DNA from: Gnetum montanum
Taxonomy: Eukaryota; Streptophyta; Gnetopsida; Gnetales; Gnetaceae
Assembly (NCBI GenBank): GCA_015680685.1
Contig: MNCI01005291.1
Location: forward strand, 98,032 to 162,031
Direction of reading: 5' to 3'
DNA length: 64,000 bases
Under the pieces are notes generated by a model, which saw only the letters and a list, made by a program, of their open reading frames with translations, made no database searches and was not told the origin of the DNA. This document shows, piece after piece, positions 23,831 to 35,139 of the stretch. Made by a program: the position numbers and the translations under genes. The number at the start of each line of letters is the position of its first letter. Position 1 is the stretch's first letter.

Positions 23831-24240
23831 TACAGTTGCCTTCTCAGCTTCATGGTTGAGTCAGTGTAAATGTGATGTTGGCATATCCTTGGATCAATTT
23901 CTATTAGCTCTGGATATGACCAGGCAAAGGTTGTTGACCATTTGTTAACCACTTTTAACAACTTTTCTTTTTGTTCAAAAGCAAGTTTGGCATTGATTAT
24001 GACCAGTTTACCATTGTTTAAAAATGCATATTCCATGCTAGTCAATAGATTTTTCAGCTCTAGGGGCTCCTTCTTGAAGTTATCAGGGATTTCCAACTCT
24101 CCCCAACAAGTATCATCATCTTCATCATCAGAGAGTTGGTGATGAACTTGCTCAAGTTCATCTATGCTTTCAACATAAGCACATGTTAGGCTCTCAGTTG
24201 GTTCCATGCATAATGTGTTGCTATCTAAGTCAACTATCAA
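23831..24240 (-). pseudogene. Element C protease-RT linker
   Basis: An open stretch with 'KNLLTSMEYAFLNNGKLVII' and 'EKLLKVVNKWSTTFAWSYPE' followed by 'IDPRICQHHIY'. This is the conserved lead-in to RT in Athila/Tat pol (LKYAYLG...EEKLLRVLR.HK.AIGW....I.GI.P..C.H.I). It is the longest open piece of this pol. Confidence 0.75.
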
Positions 24241-24399
24241 TCACTAGGTGCCCTCCTATTTTGTGGCTACTACATACAACACCTTTGAATATCTATTTCT
24301 TGTGCACATTGATTGCATGCTTTGATGTATGTACTTTTGATGGACCAAATCTTTTGAACGCAATTGCACCTATTATCACTGTACATGATGGATGGAATA

Positions 24400-24860
24400 T
24401 GCTTCTTCTCTAATTTTCCAAATTTTTTTCCATAGATATTTCTAAGGAAAGGTCCCTTATGTTCATACGTGCACCAACCATGCTTAACCAAGCCCTTCCC
24501 ATAATGATGGGGAAGTCACCTTTGCAATTGTCAACCTTGATCACTAGAAAATTAGTAGGATAGGACCACCCACTTACTGTGGTCACAATGTCCTCCACTA
24601 ATTCCAAAGGAATAGTGATTGATTGATCTACCAATTCTAGACTATTGTTTCTCTTCTTGAGAAGTGGTAGGTTCTAAGCCTTGTAGATTTCATGGAAGAT
24701 GATATTGACACCAAAACCAAAATCAAGAAGAACCTTGCATGGCTCATGTCTAGCAATCTACAAGTAAATAAGAGGACTTCGTGGGTCAGATCTTTTCATG
24801 GGAAGATTGCTAGCCTTGATCTAATCAAGAACAACATGAGTTAACATCATAGTGCAAATT
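24400..24860 (-). pseudogene. Element C retropepsin-like protease region
   Basis: The segment 24634-24410 reads 'VDQSITIPLELVEDIVTTVS' and then 'KGDFPIIMGRAWLSMVGA'; the latter is the flap-distal I-I-x-G-R motif of retroviral-type aspartic proteases. It is very similar to the element D segment at 49188-49400. The active-site DSG region upstream is not cleanly readable. Confidence 0.7.
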
Positions 24861-24869
24861 CAAGGTGAC

Positions 24870-27305
24870 ATTTAATTTGAAGAACACTAAAAGGTATTTG
24901 ATGTAGAGGATGAGGGTACTGGAGATGTAGGGTAATCAGTTGTATGAGGTTATGAGGGTTGAAAAGGACTATTGGTTTAGAAAAAGGGGCCTTTTCTAGA
25001 TCGATTATCCAAACCACTTAGCTAAAAAGCTAGTTGTGAATGTACAACCCTTGTAGCATTTCATGGCTACGGCTATGGAGGAATCTCATCCTACATGGAT
25101 GGAGCGGGAGGTAACTAGGTTGAGGGCAAGGTGTGTGTGCAGATGGATGTGGAGGGTGATATGGATATGGATTTTCTCCTTGAGTAGATGGTGAATGTAT
25201 TTGGTGGTACTCTAGAGGGCAATAGTAATGCTAAAATGAGGCATGACTTGCAGAACTTCTTAGAGAGATGGATTGCTCAACATAGTTCCCGTATGGATCT
25301 AGTTTCCTGTAAGGATAATGTTGCCTTGGTGGTGGCATTATGCACGATTATGGTTGGTGTCACTATTAGTATTATTCATATGGTTGTGGTGGAGCTTCAC
25401 TTGGATAGTAAGCTTGTTATTGTTGGTGGAACTATCTTGGATTGCCTTGAGAATAAGGTAATCATCTAGCTACTTGCCTACATTCTAATCAAGGATTCAA
25501 TGCATACACCCAAACTCTTGTAAGTGTGACACCATAGGGTAACATCTCTTTGGATGTTCATATTGATAGATTTCATAATCACTTTTATCATTAGAGTCAG
25601 TTTTCACAACTTCCTCTATGGCAGCAACTTTGCCCTTACCTCTTTGGTAGGCACATTCAGCTTCTTTTCACCTCCTACAGTTACAATCACTATTTTTCTC
25701 TTTGGATTCTTTAGCAATCTTCATAGTAGTTTGGAATTTTTCATCCCAAAAGTCCCATAATTTATCAACCTTTGCCAAAATATCAGACAGATTTGTGGAT
25801 GGGCAAGGTTTTCCTATTCATCAATTCATCGAGTGGTGACTCCTCCTCATAACAAAATTGGACCTCCCATTTCTTGATGGGAGGGTTCCTATTATACTCT
25901 TCTACACTTTTCCTTTTTTGCAACTCACCTTCTTCTTTTGCTTCCTACTCTATTAGCCTTTGGATCTAGTGAGCTCTGAGTTTAAACATTCTTCCTTAGG
26001 CATACACCCTAAAGTTCTTCTAGTTTTTGCTCTAAGTCCATCTATGATGTGGCGAAGCTATTTCCTCTAAGAATAACCATGGCTAGGGCATCGATGTAAG
26101 AGCAAATAGTATCTACCCATGGCAGCATCTAAGGGTTCATGTATTCCCTATTTCCAACCTTTGAATTTCCTTCTCAGATTAGACACTCCTGAGTACATCT
26201 GGTATTTTTCATTAAACAACTCTAACATGGTACTTCATTAGCGAATGGATTCCTATTCCAAGGACCAATACTAGCTCTCAACTTCCTTAATGAGTATCCT
26301 AGGAAAAAGCTTGAGTTTCTGCTACTCATTTTCAATATCTTATAAGGCATAGGCATCGTGGAAAGCTTGTAGATCATATCAAAATTGTATCCCCCTTAAA
26401 TCATGGAATATTATTCATGTCTATGTGCTTAATCCTACTATCTTTCATATGCATAGTTGGAATTCTAACTATGTCTGCAATGTTAAGAATACTTGTAGTC
26501 ACCAATAGAGGTTCATCATCATGATTGTGTTGATGATGTCGATGATGGTTTCTGTCATCTCTGTGTTCTTGATGGCTTTGATGGTCATTGTTGTCTTGTT
26601 GATCACCTTCATCATGATTATTTCAATGACAATTTTATGAGAACTAGAAGATGAAGAGGAATGTTCAAAATCAGATGAAGAGGATGGAGAGGAAGGTTGA
26701 CCACCACTGCCACCACAGTGTCTTCCATCACTTTTTTGCTCATTACGACCTCCATCCTTAGATCCCTTGCCATTGTGATGTTTACCTGAGTTCCTACCTT
26801 AACAATCAATTTTCCTTGAACCTAGTTTATGAATAGTGGATCACAGGTTTAGGGTCACATCCTCATTACCAACAATAGGGGGTGGAGAATCTTCATGTTG
26901 AGAATCTTCAAAGGAAGGATCCTCATTGTCTTCTTGATTTAGTAGGAATAAGGAATTAGTGAAATGTTTTCCCTTCGTAGCCTCATGGTGCTTCTCCTAA
27001 TGTCAATCTCGCTTGCATTATGTTTTAGTGGGATGGTAGTCTTGAGTGTCATAACCATTCACAACATATTCCTTGTGAAGATCTAGAATGTCCAACTTCT
27101 TAAGAGTTTGAAACAGTATCCCAAGTATAGATCGATCGAGGGGCAAGACAATGTTGTCCTCCATATCACTCCATCATAGTTATTCATCTTGATGTAGGAT
27201 GAAGGTGAAATCTGGTACATACTCATCTGGATGAGTATATACCACTTTGCACTCATGTGGGACCGGTGGTTTGACATCTTCACATCTATGAGAAGAAGAA
27301 GGCAT
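24870..27305 (-). pseudogene. Element C gag, decayed
   Basis: It starts at 27305 (MPSSSH...), as in D (46710) and E (56473). A 'YTHPDEYVPDFTFILHQDE' segment follows near 27240-27180, the gag core near 26450-25950, and a knuckle remnant 'YEHPKRCYP' near 25550-25520. Numerous stops. Confidence 0.65.
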
Positions 27306-27438
27306 TTTGCAAAACAAATAAGGTTATCAATGTGCTTAGTAGTTATATGTCATGTAAAAGTGATGTTGACCTTAAGTTTATCCAACAATATAAATAACAT
27401 TCACTAATCCTAGATAGTGCATGTTTCAACAAATCAGG

Positions 27439-27456
27439 TCCCTAGTAACAGCACCA
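27439..27456 (-). promoter_or_regulatory. Element C primer-binding site (tRNA-Asp, decayed)
   Basis: The reverse complement reads TGGTGCTGTTACTAGGGA, four transitions away from the tRNA-Asp complement TGGCGCCGTTGCCGGGGA. It starts one base after the LTR. Confidence 0.75.
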
Positions 27457-27457
27457 A

Positions 27458-28339
27458 TGATGAGCGTTGAGGTACCCCTATGCCCAACCACACGAATCAC
27501 AAAGTGTTCACATACAATCTAGTTGAATTTTGTGGACTTCATAGTTTTCGGTACACTAGTATTCTAGGAACTAAATATTTCCCTAAGGTCATTTTTTGTC
27601 TTCCCAATTACACTTGTGAAGCATAATGGTATGATTAAGAGTAATTAAGGCATATCATTTTTATCATTTTATGTTTTATGTCTTTAGGTGCTTGAAGAGA
27701 GAGAGATATATAGAGTAATTTAAAGACTAATCTAGATTAACTAACTAGTTGATCTTTAACTAATCCCAACATAAGCATCTGTTCCCACTTTCCATATATG
27801 TCCTGAGCCCACATATCCACTACTAGGTTACCAAACACTACGCTACTGGATGCACCAAGCATTAACACTATTGGGATTACCAAGCAAATATATGTTACGC
27901 TTGAAGCAATTGTACTTATGTATTTAATCTATCTAGTTTATCTTACTTCATTATCTTAATTAGCTATATTACTAGAAAATATGGAATAATTAATTGAAAG
28001 CATTATATGCATAAATGAAATACTTAATCCATCCAAAATGCTACAAGGTTTGTCAGAAAGCTCATCTTTATTGCTGCATACACCGTTGTGGTCAGGTACA
28101 ACAATGCTTGAATAAAGATCCATACACTTAATGACTCCTACTGTAGGCACTTGGGAAAATATTCTAACTCTCAAATGGAAAAACTGCAAGAGCTCTACTA
28201 CTACTACGATAATACATGCCATAAATGTGGCTGATGAGCTCATATTTATAGGCAAAATTAGACCCTACATCGATGAGGCCCAATTAACGAGGTCACGTCG
28301 ATGAGGCCTCGTTGATGCAACCAAAAAAATGACTCATTA
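27458..28339 (-). mobile_element. Element C 5' LTR (882 bp)
   Basis: Same structure as the 3' copy. Repeats of the type TCGATGAGGCC / GGCCTCGTTGATGC lie at 28262-28320, and the TATA box (reverse of TATTTATA) at 28243-28250. Confidence 0.85.
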
Positions 28340-28344
28340 GATTC
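28340..28344. repeat. Target site duplication of element C, right (GATTC)
   Basis: See the left copy at 15518-15522. The difference is a single C-to-T transition. Confidence 0.7.
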
Positions 28345-28615
28345 TTTATTTTATTGAATTATTAAATATTCCATTGATTTTAGAAAAAGTTGATAAGGAT
28401 ATTATCTTTCAAATTGGACCAATAAAGCATTTTGAAGCCCTAGCTACAACTAATAATTTTATTAGGATTCGATATATGATTGAGGTGGATCTTCATTTCC
28501 TTAAGAAAAAAAATGTCTATATGTTAATAGAATTGATTTTATGCAAAAGGTTGTTAATTACAATCATCCAAAGTCATGTCACTATTTTCATTAAGAGGTC
28601 ATATGTTTGATTTAA
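28345..28615 (+). pseudogene. DUF4283-like coding fragment, right part
   Basis: Continues the frame of 15300-15522. It opens 'YFIELLNIPLILEKV' and reaches 'IRIRYMIEVDLHFLKKK', which fits the domain's closing pattern (IG......D..T....R.R.CVEVDL.K). The usual zinc knuckle after the domain is not recognisable. Origin is either a LINE ORF1 or a captured host gene. Confidence 0.45.
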
Positions 28616-29187
28616 GTTATTTTATGCTATTAAAAAAGGCTATGCAAGCATGTTAATACCAAGCTACTACAAACAAGGTTTCTTCTACAAATGTTGTAGA
28701 TCCTATTAAGGTTTTTTGTATAAATGTTGTAGATCCTATGACAATTTCTTTTATTGATGTTTTAATAGTTAGCTCATCCTTTTTTTTTACTGTTGTTCAA
28801 CAAAATGTACCTTTAAGAAAGGTTCAAGTCAAGTTAGTTTCAAAGAATTCTTTAATGACTAAGAAGAAACAAATATTTTGTTTCTAAGATCTCACATAAA
28901 CCTATTGTTTATTCATATGGTTTTCAAATGGTACCTCACAATAAAAAACATCAAGGAACTCTATCTATTGTAGATTACATGTCAAATCTTCAGCATGGAC
29001 AACATGTTCAAGCTATTTTAACTACGAATAATTCGTTTGCATCCATTGGTTAAGATATGGAGATAATTTCTTTTGATAATGCTAATTCTATTAACAAGGT
29101 AGGGGCCTCCTTCCCCTCCACCCAATGTTAAATGTTTTCATGAAATGTGTAATTTCGTACCTCAAAGGGGATGATTTTCAAGATTAG
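28616..29187. other. Flank between the DUF4283 fragment and the tandem duplication
   Basis: No gene recognised. An 18-nt segment 'aaatgttgtagatcctat' occurs twice (about 28697 and 28721). Confidence 0.4.
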
Positions 29188-29751
29188 CTATAAGAATAAA
29201 AACGTGAAAAGGCATAATCAAAAACATTAAGCCTAACCTTTTTGTTAATTTGAAGTTTCTCCTCTTTGTAGTACTCTTCTACTTTTGTACTTTGAATTAT
29301 ATATATATATAGTGGTCAAACACCTCCCACCCCAATCACTTCAAATATTTCATCCTCTTATTGAGTATATACAAGTTTCTAGAATGAGCAGTAAAATTTC
29401 AAATGGTTTCTATACTCAAAAAAAACATTTGATAATTCTAGAAAGCAGGTGATGCATCCCAAGATAGAATATAGAATATCACCTTATAGCTAAGGGTAGT
29501 AATGTGTTATACTATTCTTATAGCTAAGGTTTTTGGACAACAAAAGAATCATTTCTATTACAACTTTGAAAATTTATCTTTGTAATCTTACAACATTGCA
29601 GGAAAAGATAATGATACAAGTGAAGGAAAATTTGAAAAAATAATTTTTAACCAGGTTTGTAAAAATGGAGCATTAAGAGAACAAAAAATTTGTTAGAGAA
29701 AATTAATGTAGCACTTTTTAGTTTCTAGCTCATTCTATTATCATATAATAG

Positions 29752-30904
29752 TGTAGGAACACCTGTTTCAATTTCCTTCTACTTGTGCTGCAATTTATTT
29801 AGGTTTTGTGCTTGAAGAAGACCTAAACACATGTGTTCAATTTTTGTGTGTCTTTTTGTGTTGAATTTTTATGATGACATGTTTTGAGGTGTTTTTGTCT
29901 TATTTTGATGAGTTTAGAAGGTTCCATGATCTATGAGGACTTGTTGGGAGGCATCTAGAGGCTCCCAGCATCAAAGCAAGCATTTTTATTTTTGGCACCT
30001 TCAAGATAGGCATCTTTCCAAAAAGAAAGATGTCTTTTTAAACACATCTTTCCTAAAGTGAAGATGTCTCCAATCCATAGAAAACATCTCCCAAAAATAG
30101 TAGATGTCTCAAATCCATAGAAAACACCTCCCAAAAATAGTAGATGTCTCTCCCGAGAGTAGGGCTTTCACAGAAAACATCTTCTTAGAAAGATAAACAT
30201 CACCTCAAAGACATCTCCCCTGAAGTGTAGACATCTCCAGTCTAGAGAAAAAATCTTCCAAAAATAGTAGACGTCTCTCCTAAGAATAAAACTCTCACAA
30301 AAGACATCTACATGATACCATAGATGCCCATGTTGATGAAGAAGAAAAGCTCTGACGTGGTGTATCAATTGGAAAACATCCAAAAGACTCCAAATCCATG
30401 TGACAAACATCTAGGAATGTAAATATAAAGCTTCCTAGGGTTTTGAATCTTTATAATTATGTCTACCTTCATCCATGGGCAGGAGGAGAGTTTATATGAA
30501 AGGAGAACTAGGAAAGAAAGATTGGGTGAGCACATTGGATGAGTGCAATAGGTGATTGCAACTCCAAGATCAGCTTGTGTTGTGTTGATCTATGTGATCT
30601 ATTCTCTTCTATCTTGCTTGTGAGTTGAGATCTTAGTCTCGAGTTGTGGGAGAGAATTTTCTTGGTTGTCTCTTGCATTGAGAACAATCATTGTGTGATT
30701 GTAGTACCTCATGATTTGCAATATCATTTGAGTGTGATAGGTTTTTGATGCTTATGGGTTGTGTGAACCCTATTGTAATACTTGAATAATTTAATTGAAG
30801 ATAGCTAGTTTTCTTATTTTTCTAGCAAATAAATTTTTCTATACATAATATCTAGATTTAATGCATTGAAGATGATTTAATTGCAAAGTGAACTTGCTCT
30901 AGCA
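29752..30904 (+). mobile_element. Chromovirus LTR A1 (1153 bp)
   Basis: It begins TGTAGGAACACC and ends ...CTCTAGCA. At 29990-30310 it carries a dense array of AGACATCT/AGATGTCT motifs. It has an extra 41-bp tandem copy (about 30080-30150) compared with LTR A2. It is followed by a tRNA-Met type primer-binding site. Confidence 0.85.
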
Positions 30905-30907
30905 TTA

Positions 30908-30921
30908 TCCGTATTAGAGCA
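30908..30921 (+). promoter_or_regulatory. Chromovirus primer-binding site, unit 1 (initiator tRNA-Met type)
   Basis: TCCGTATTAGAGCA compares with TGGTATCAGAGCA, the usual plant initiator-tRNA complement, allowing decay. The unit 2 counterpart is near 37437-37450 (TTCGTATTGGAGCA). Confidence 0.6.
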
Positions 30922-30969
30922 TAGTTTTATTGTTACTTGGATTTTGGTTGAGGATTTTGTCAATTTCAG

Positions 30970-32200
30970 ATGGCATCCAAAAATAAATAGGTGCAAGCTC
31001 TAAATAGGGACATGGAGAGCATGAAGCCATCCTTCCAAATGATGGTTGCTCAATTGGAGGGAATCAACGCAAAGATGGATAGACAATTCGATCCTAGCCA
31101 TATCCAAACATGTGGAGGTGAAGAGCATGTATGTTCAGATGAAGAAGTCTCATAGCTAGGTGGAGATGGAGTAGATGAAGAGGAATGTCAATCTAGCTAT
31201 GGGAGTGTACAAAACCATTAGCCAAGGATTCCAATGGGACGGAATCCTATTCCTCAAATAATAACTCCAAGGACTCTAGTGGTGCTTAATACTTCTTCAA
31301 GCAATCTTGATGATGAAGATGAGGCAAGGCATGCTAGAGTGTTTAGAAATGCTTTAATACTTCCATATGTAGAGTTGAAGGCTTTCAATGGTATAGATGG
31401 CACCAATGCTTTTGCAAGTTGGCTAAAGGAACTTGAGAAACATTTTCTATTGGAAGAGGTACCAAATAACTTGAGGGCACCTATTGCTAAATCCATATTA
31501 GAAGGTATGGCTTCTACATAGTGAGAAAAGGAGTCCTAGGATTATGAAAGATGAAACGATCAACCTATCAAAGATTGGGATCTAATGAAATACAAGTTGA
31601 AAAGGAAATTGGAATAGTATTGACAAAGACAAGAAACCATTTTGAAGTTGAAATTCCTAAGGCAAGGCAACAAGGATGTCAAAGAATTTTATATCAAATT
31701 TTGTAATATATTTCATCAAGATAAGGTAAACTAGGAAGAGTATGAGCAATCTTCAATCTTTTTAAGAAGACTCAAAATGGCATACCAACAAGATTTTTCC
31801 TTTTATGAGCCACAAACCTTTGATGAGGCTTATCATCTGGCACTCAAAGTTGAGAAGAAATTAGATGGATTTGGAAACAAGAGCAAACAAACTTCTAAGC
31901 GTAAGAAGAAAGGATCTAGATCTGAGAAGGGATCCAAATTCAAATTTGAAGACAAGAAGTGTAGTCAAGATAAGAAGACTAAAGGAGGTGATGAGAAGGG
32001 TAAAACTAGGAAGGACCCAAGCAAGGTAGAAAAGGGTCAAGGTAGTAGCTCATCAAAATTTCAGTGCTTCAAGTGTGAAGAATAGAAATATAAGCAATGG
32101 AAATGTCCACTTAATAAGGCAACCAAGGGCAAAGATGTGCAAACCATAGAGATGGAGGAGACATCAAGCCAAGCTATTCAAAGAGGTAATCCTAATGCTC
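30970..32200 (+). pseudogene. Chromovirus gag, unit 1
   Basis: Opens MASKNK with stops at several TAG codons, one at 31519-31521 also present in unit 2. It contains the gag core 'LPYVELKAFNGIDGTNAFAS' and 'WLKELEKHFLLEEVP', a lysine-rich stretch (31900-32030) and a zinc knuckle 'CFKCEE*KYKQWKCP' where the His is Tyr and a TAG sits inside. Unit 2 keeps the His but has the same TAG, so the stop predates the duplication. Confidence 0.8.
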
Positions 32201-32229
32201 CAAAAATTGAGGATGTTTTTGAATTTAAT

Positions 32230-32625
32230 TCTTATGCATTCATGGGGAATGTAAATAGAGAAGATCATCCTAATAAGAAATTTTTGTTTCAAATTGGGGC
32301 TAGTTGTTTGCTTAGTGGGAATGAATTCATGTTTTGACTGATGAGAGAGCCCAAGAAAATGTTATTTCTTCTAAGGTAGTTACTAAATTTGGTTTTGTAA
32401 CTCATCCTCATGCAAGACCCTATAAGGTGCATTGGTTATCTAAGGATTTTCCTCAAGAGGTGAGGGAAAAATGTACTTTGAAATTTAAAATTGAAATTTT
32501 TCATGATGTTGCAAGGTATGAGGTGCTTCCAATAGATTGTCTTGATGTAATTCTTGGAAGACCTTGGAATTTTGACAATAGTGCTCAGTTTAATAGAGCA
32601 AGAAATGTGTGAAGTGTTGTTAGAC
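32230..32625 (+). pseudogene. Chromovirus aspartic protease, unit 1
   Basis: 'FLFQIGASCLL' stands where an active protease would have a DTG/DSG triad, and 'LPIDCLDVILGRPW' is the closing hydrophobic-Gly-Arg-Pro-Trp motif typical of this lineage. The frame shifts once between them. The matching part of unit 2 lies in the assembly gap. Confidence 0.7.
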
Positions 32626-32859
32626 GTAATGGAATCCAATATGTGATTCATATGATAGCTAAACAAGTGAGGTAGCAAGCTCACTTAATGCTTTCTTAAT
32701 CCTTCTAGGAGAGAAAGAATATATTAAGAAACATGATGAAACTAGTTTTGGTTTTTTTGTTATGACAACAGTTGCTACTGACCATGATGATCTATAGGTT
32801 GAACTTCCTATATGTGTGCTAGGATTGAAGGATAATTTTTTCAAGGTATTCAAGGAGGA

Positions 32860-33780
32860 ATTGGATGGACTACCACCGATGAGAAATGTATAGATAGACT
32901 TCATTCATGGTGTTGCCATTCCAAATGAAAGAGCTCATCAAATGACAACAAATAAAAGAGATTAATTACAAAGGCAAGTAGAGGGGTTACTTAAAAATGG
33001 CTTCATGAGGGAATTCATTTCACCTTGTGTAGTTCTAGTGGTGCTAGTTCCATTGGTGCTAGTGCCAAAGAAGGACAATGATGAATGAAGGATGTGCATT
33101 GATTCTAGGGTAGTGAACAGGACAATAGTGAGGTATAGGTTTCCTATTCCAAGGATGGATGATATCCTTGATGTCCTTACCAATGTTGAAATTTTTAGCA
33201 AAATTGATTTGAAGAGTGGATACCATCAAATCAGAATTAGGCCTTGTGATGAGTGGAAGACAACTTTCAAAACACCATATGGATTTTTTGAGTGGTTGGT
33301 GATGCCATTTGGGCCCATGAATGCACCTACTACATTCATGAGGTTGATGCATGATGTACTGAGGGACTTGATTGGTTGCTCTAATGAGGAAGAGCACTTG
33401 GATCACTTGAGGGTGGTGTGCCTTAAGTTGGAGGAGGTGTAGTTGGTGATCAACCTAAAGAAAAGTCATTTCTTCAAGAGGGAAATCACATATTTGGAGC
33501 ATGTGGTTTCTAAAAACTACATTTGGTTGGAGGCTACCAAGGTGAAGGCTATAAGGAATTGGCCAACTCCTAAGAATTTTGGGGAGGTAATATCATTCCT
33601 TGGTTTAGCAAGTTTTTATAGACATTTCATAACACCTTTTAGTGGTATTTTGTGGCCTATGCTTGCTTTGTTGAAGAAAATAAGAAATTTAGGTGGAATA
33701 ATTGAAAACCAAGGAAGCTTTTCCTTGTTAAAAGAAAATATTACCAGTGAATCGATGCTTGAGATTCTAGATTTTTAGAA
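32860..33780 (+). pseudogene. Chromovirus reverse transcriptase, unit 1
   Basis: Readable motifs: '[20 protein letters not shown]', '[15 protein letters not shown]', '[18 protein letters not shown]', '[19 protein letters not shown]', directly followed by '[13 protein letters not shown]'. The 'YLDDILIFS'-type segment expected between the last two is missing, so the catalytic Asp pair is gone by an in-frame deletion of roughly a dozen residues. The next segment (33443-33778) covers the thumb and the 'FLGLASFYRHFI' motif. A 15-bp tandem duplication near 33043-33058 is private to this copy. Confidence 0.85.
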
Positions 33781-35110
33781 GCTTTTTCATGTGGATGTGC
33801 ATGTAAGTGGACTTGCCATTGGTGGGGTACTTTCATAAGAAGGTAGGCCTATTGCTTTCTTTTCTGAAAAAATGAATAAGTCAAGGCAAAAATATTGTGT
33901 ATATGAGAAGGAGTTGTATGCTTTTTGATGAACAGTGAGGTACTCCTATGCCCAATCATATGAATCATAGGCATTCACGTGTGATCTAGTCAAATTCCAT
34001 AGACTTTAATTATCAAGTACACTAGAGCTAAATGGTGAGTTCGTGTTGTCCATTTGTTGTCTTGCCAGTCTCACTTGTGAAATGCAAGTGTATGGTTAAG
34101 TGTGACTAAGGCATAAGATTTTTATCATTTTATGTCTTATCAATTTGATTACCTAAAACAATAATGAAAGTGAGAGTAATTAAATGCTAAGTGAACTATT
34201 CTCTAATCTAGCCTAACACAAGTAATCGTCCCCACCTCCCGAACACATCCTGAACTTTGTGTAAACACTATTGGGTTGTCAAACACTAACCATTTCTGAG
34301 CTACCAAGTGTCACACGTATGTTTGAAGGGGTCATGCTTGTGTATTTTAATTAATTTCTTAATTAATCAAAATTAATTTCTAACTAAATAACATTAAATG
34401 TGACCTACATGAAATCACAATGTATAAATGCATGAAGAAAGAAAGTCTCAAGTACTACAAGGATGAATTAAAGAGCTTGTCTTTATTGCCAACACAATGA
34501 TGTGTTCAGGTACATCAATGCTTGAATAAAGATCTAATTACACTTAGACCTCTTGCTATAGGCACTTGGAAAACATTCTAACTCTCAAATGAACAAATTG
34601 CAAGAATTTCGCTACTTGACTGAAAAAATCTTCCTAAATTGTGTGTCAAAGGGTTGTATTTAGAGGCCCTGAAATATCCCGCAATATCACATACTAGATA
34701 TTGTAGCCACTCTGATATCAGATACCTAATATCAAGGCTCATGTAAAACATGATTTATCACTATTCTTCAAGCAATCAAGCATTTGAGGCATTACTTGTT
34801 ACCCAAAGAATTCACCTTGATGATGAACCACAAAGCACTTCAATTTCTAAACTCACAAAAGAAGTTGAGTGCAAAGCACATGAGGTTTAGTGCGTAGTTA
34901 CAAGAGTTCAATTTTGTGTTAAAGTACAAAAGAGAAAAAGCCAATGTGATAGCTAATGCATTATCCAAGGTGCATGTGGTGAATTTCAATGTAACTCATG
35001 TGGAAGGTATGGGTGATTTCACTTCTTTATCTGAGCATGATGTTGATTTTGGACAGGTTTGGAGGAGCCTTAAAGAGAAGTTGATGAATAGGATAGACCA
35101 ATGGAGGGAC
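33781..35110 (+). pseudogene. Chromovirus RNase H, unit 1, split by a solo LTR
   Basis: The first half (33781-33920) reads 'HVDVHVSGLAIGGVLS' to 'YEKELYA'. The second half resumes after the inserted LTR at about 34766 with 'QAIKHLRHYLLPKEFTLMMN' and 'EKANVIANALSKV'. The insertion sits exactly between these conserved pieces. Confidence 0.75.
33926..34760 (-). mobile_element. Solo LTR of family F nested in unit 1
   Basis: 835 bp bounded by TG...CA and flanked by CTTTT (33921-33925) and CTATT (34761-34765), a near-perfect 5-bp duplication. Orientation follows the TATA-like 'tatttaga' (34657) and the GATATC-type repeats (34680-34735), which sit at the U3 end. No internal sequence remains, as expected after LTR-LTR recombination. 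Confidence 0.8.
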
Positions 35111-35139
35111 TATCATACTTAAGATGAAATATTATTTAA

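Larger units (their letters stand above)
15523..28339 (-). mobile_element. Element C: 12.8-kb Athila/Tat-like Ty3/gypsy retrotransposon
   Basis: Minus-strand element with LTRs at 15523-16385 and 27458-28339, flanked by GACTC (15518-15522) and GATTC (28340-28344), a target duplication with one transition. The order is 5' LTR, PBS, gag, PR, RT, RNase H, INT, non-coding module, internal promoter-like array, aORF, PPT, 3' LTR. Every ORF is broken by stops or frameshifts. It is the most complete Athila/Tat-like element in the window and serves as the reference for what B and D have lost. An assembly gap lies in its integrase. Confidence 0.88.
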
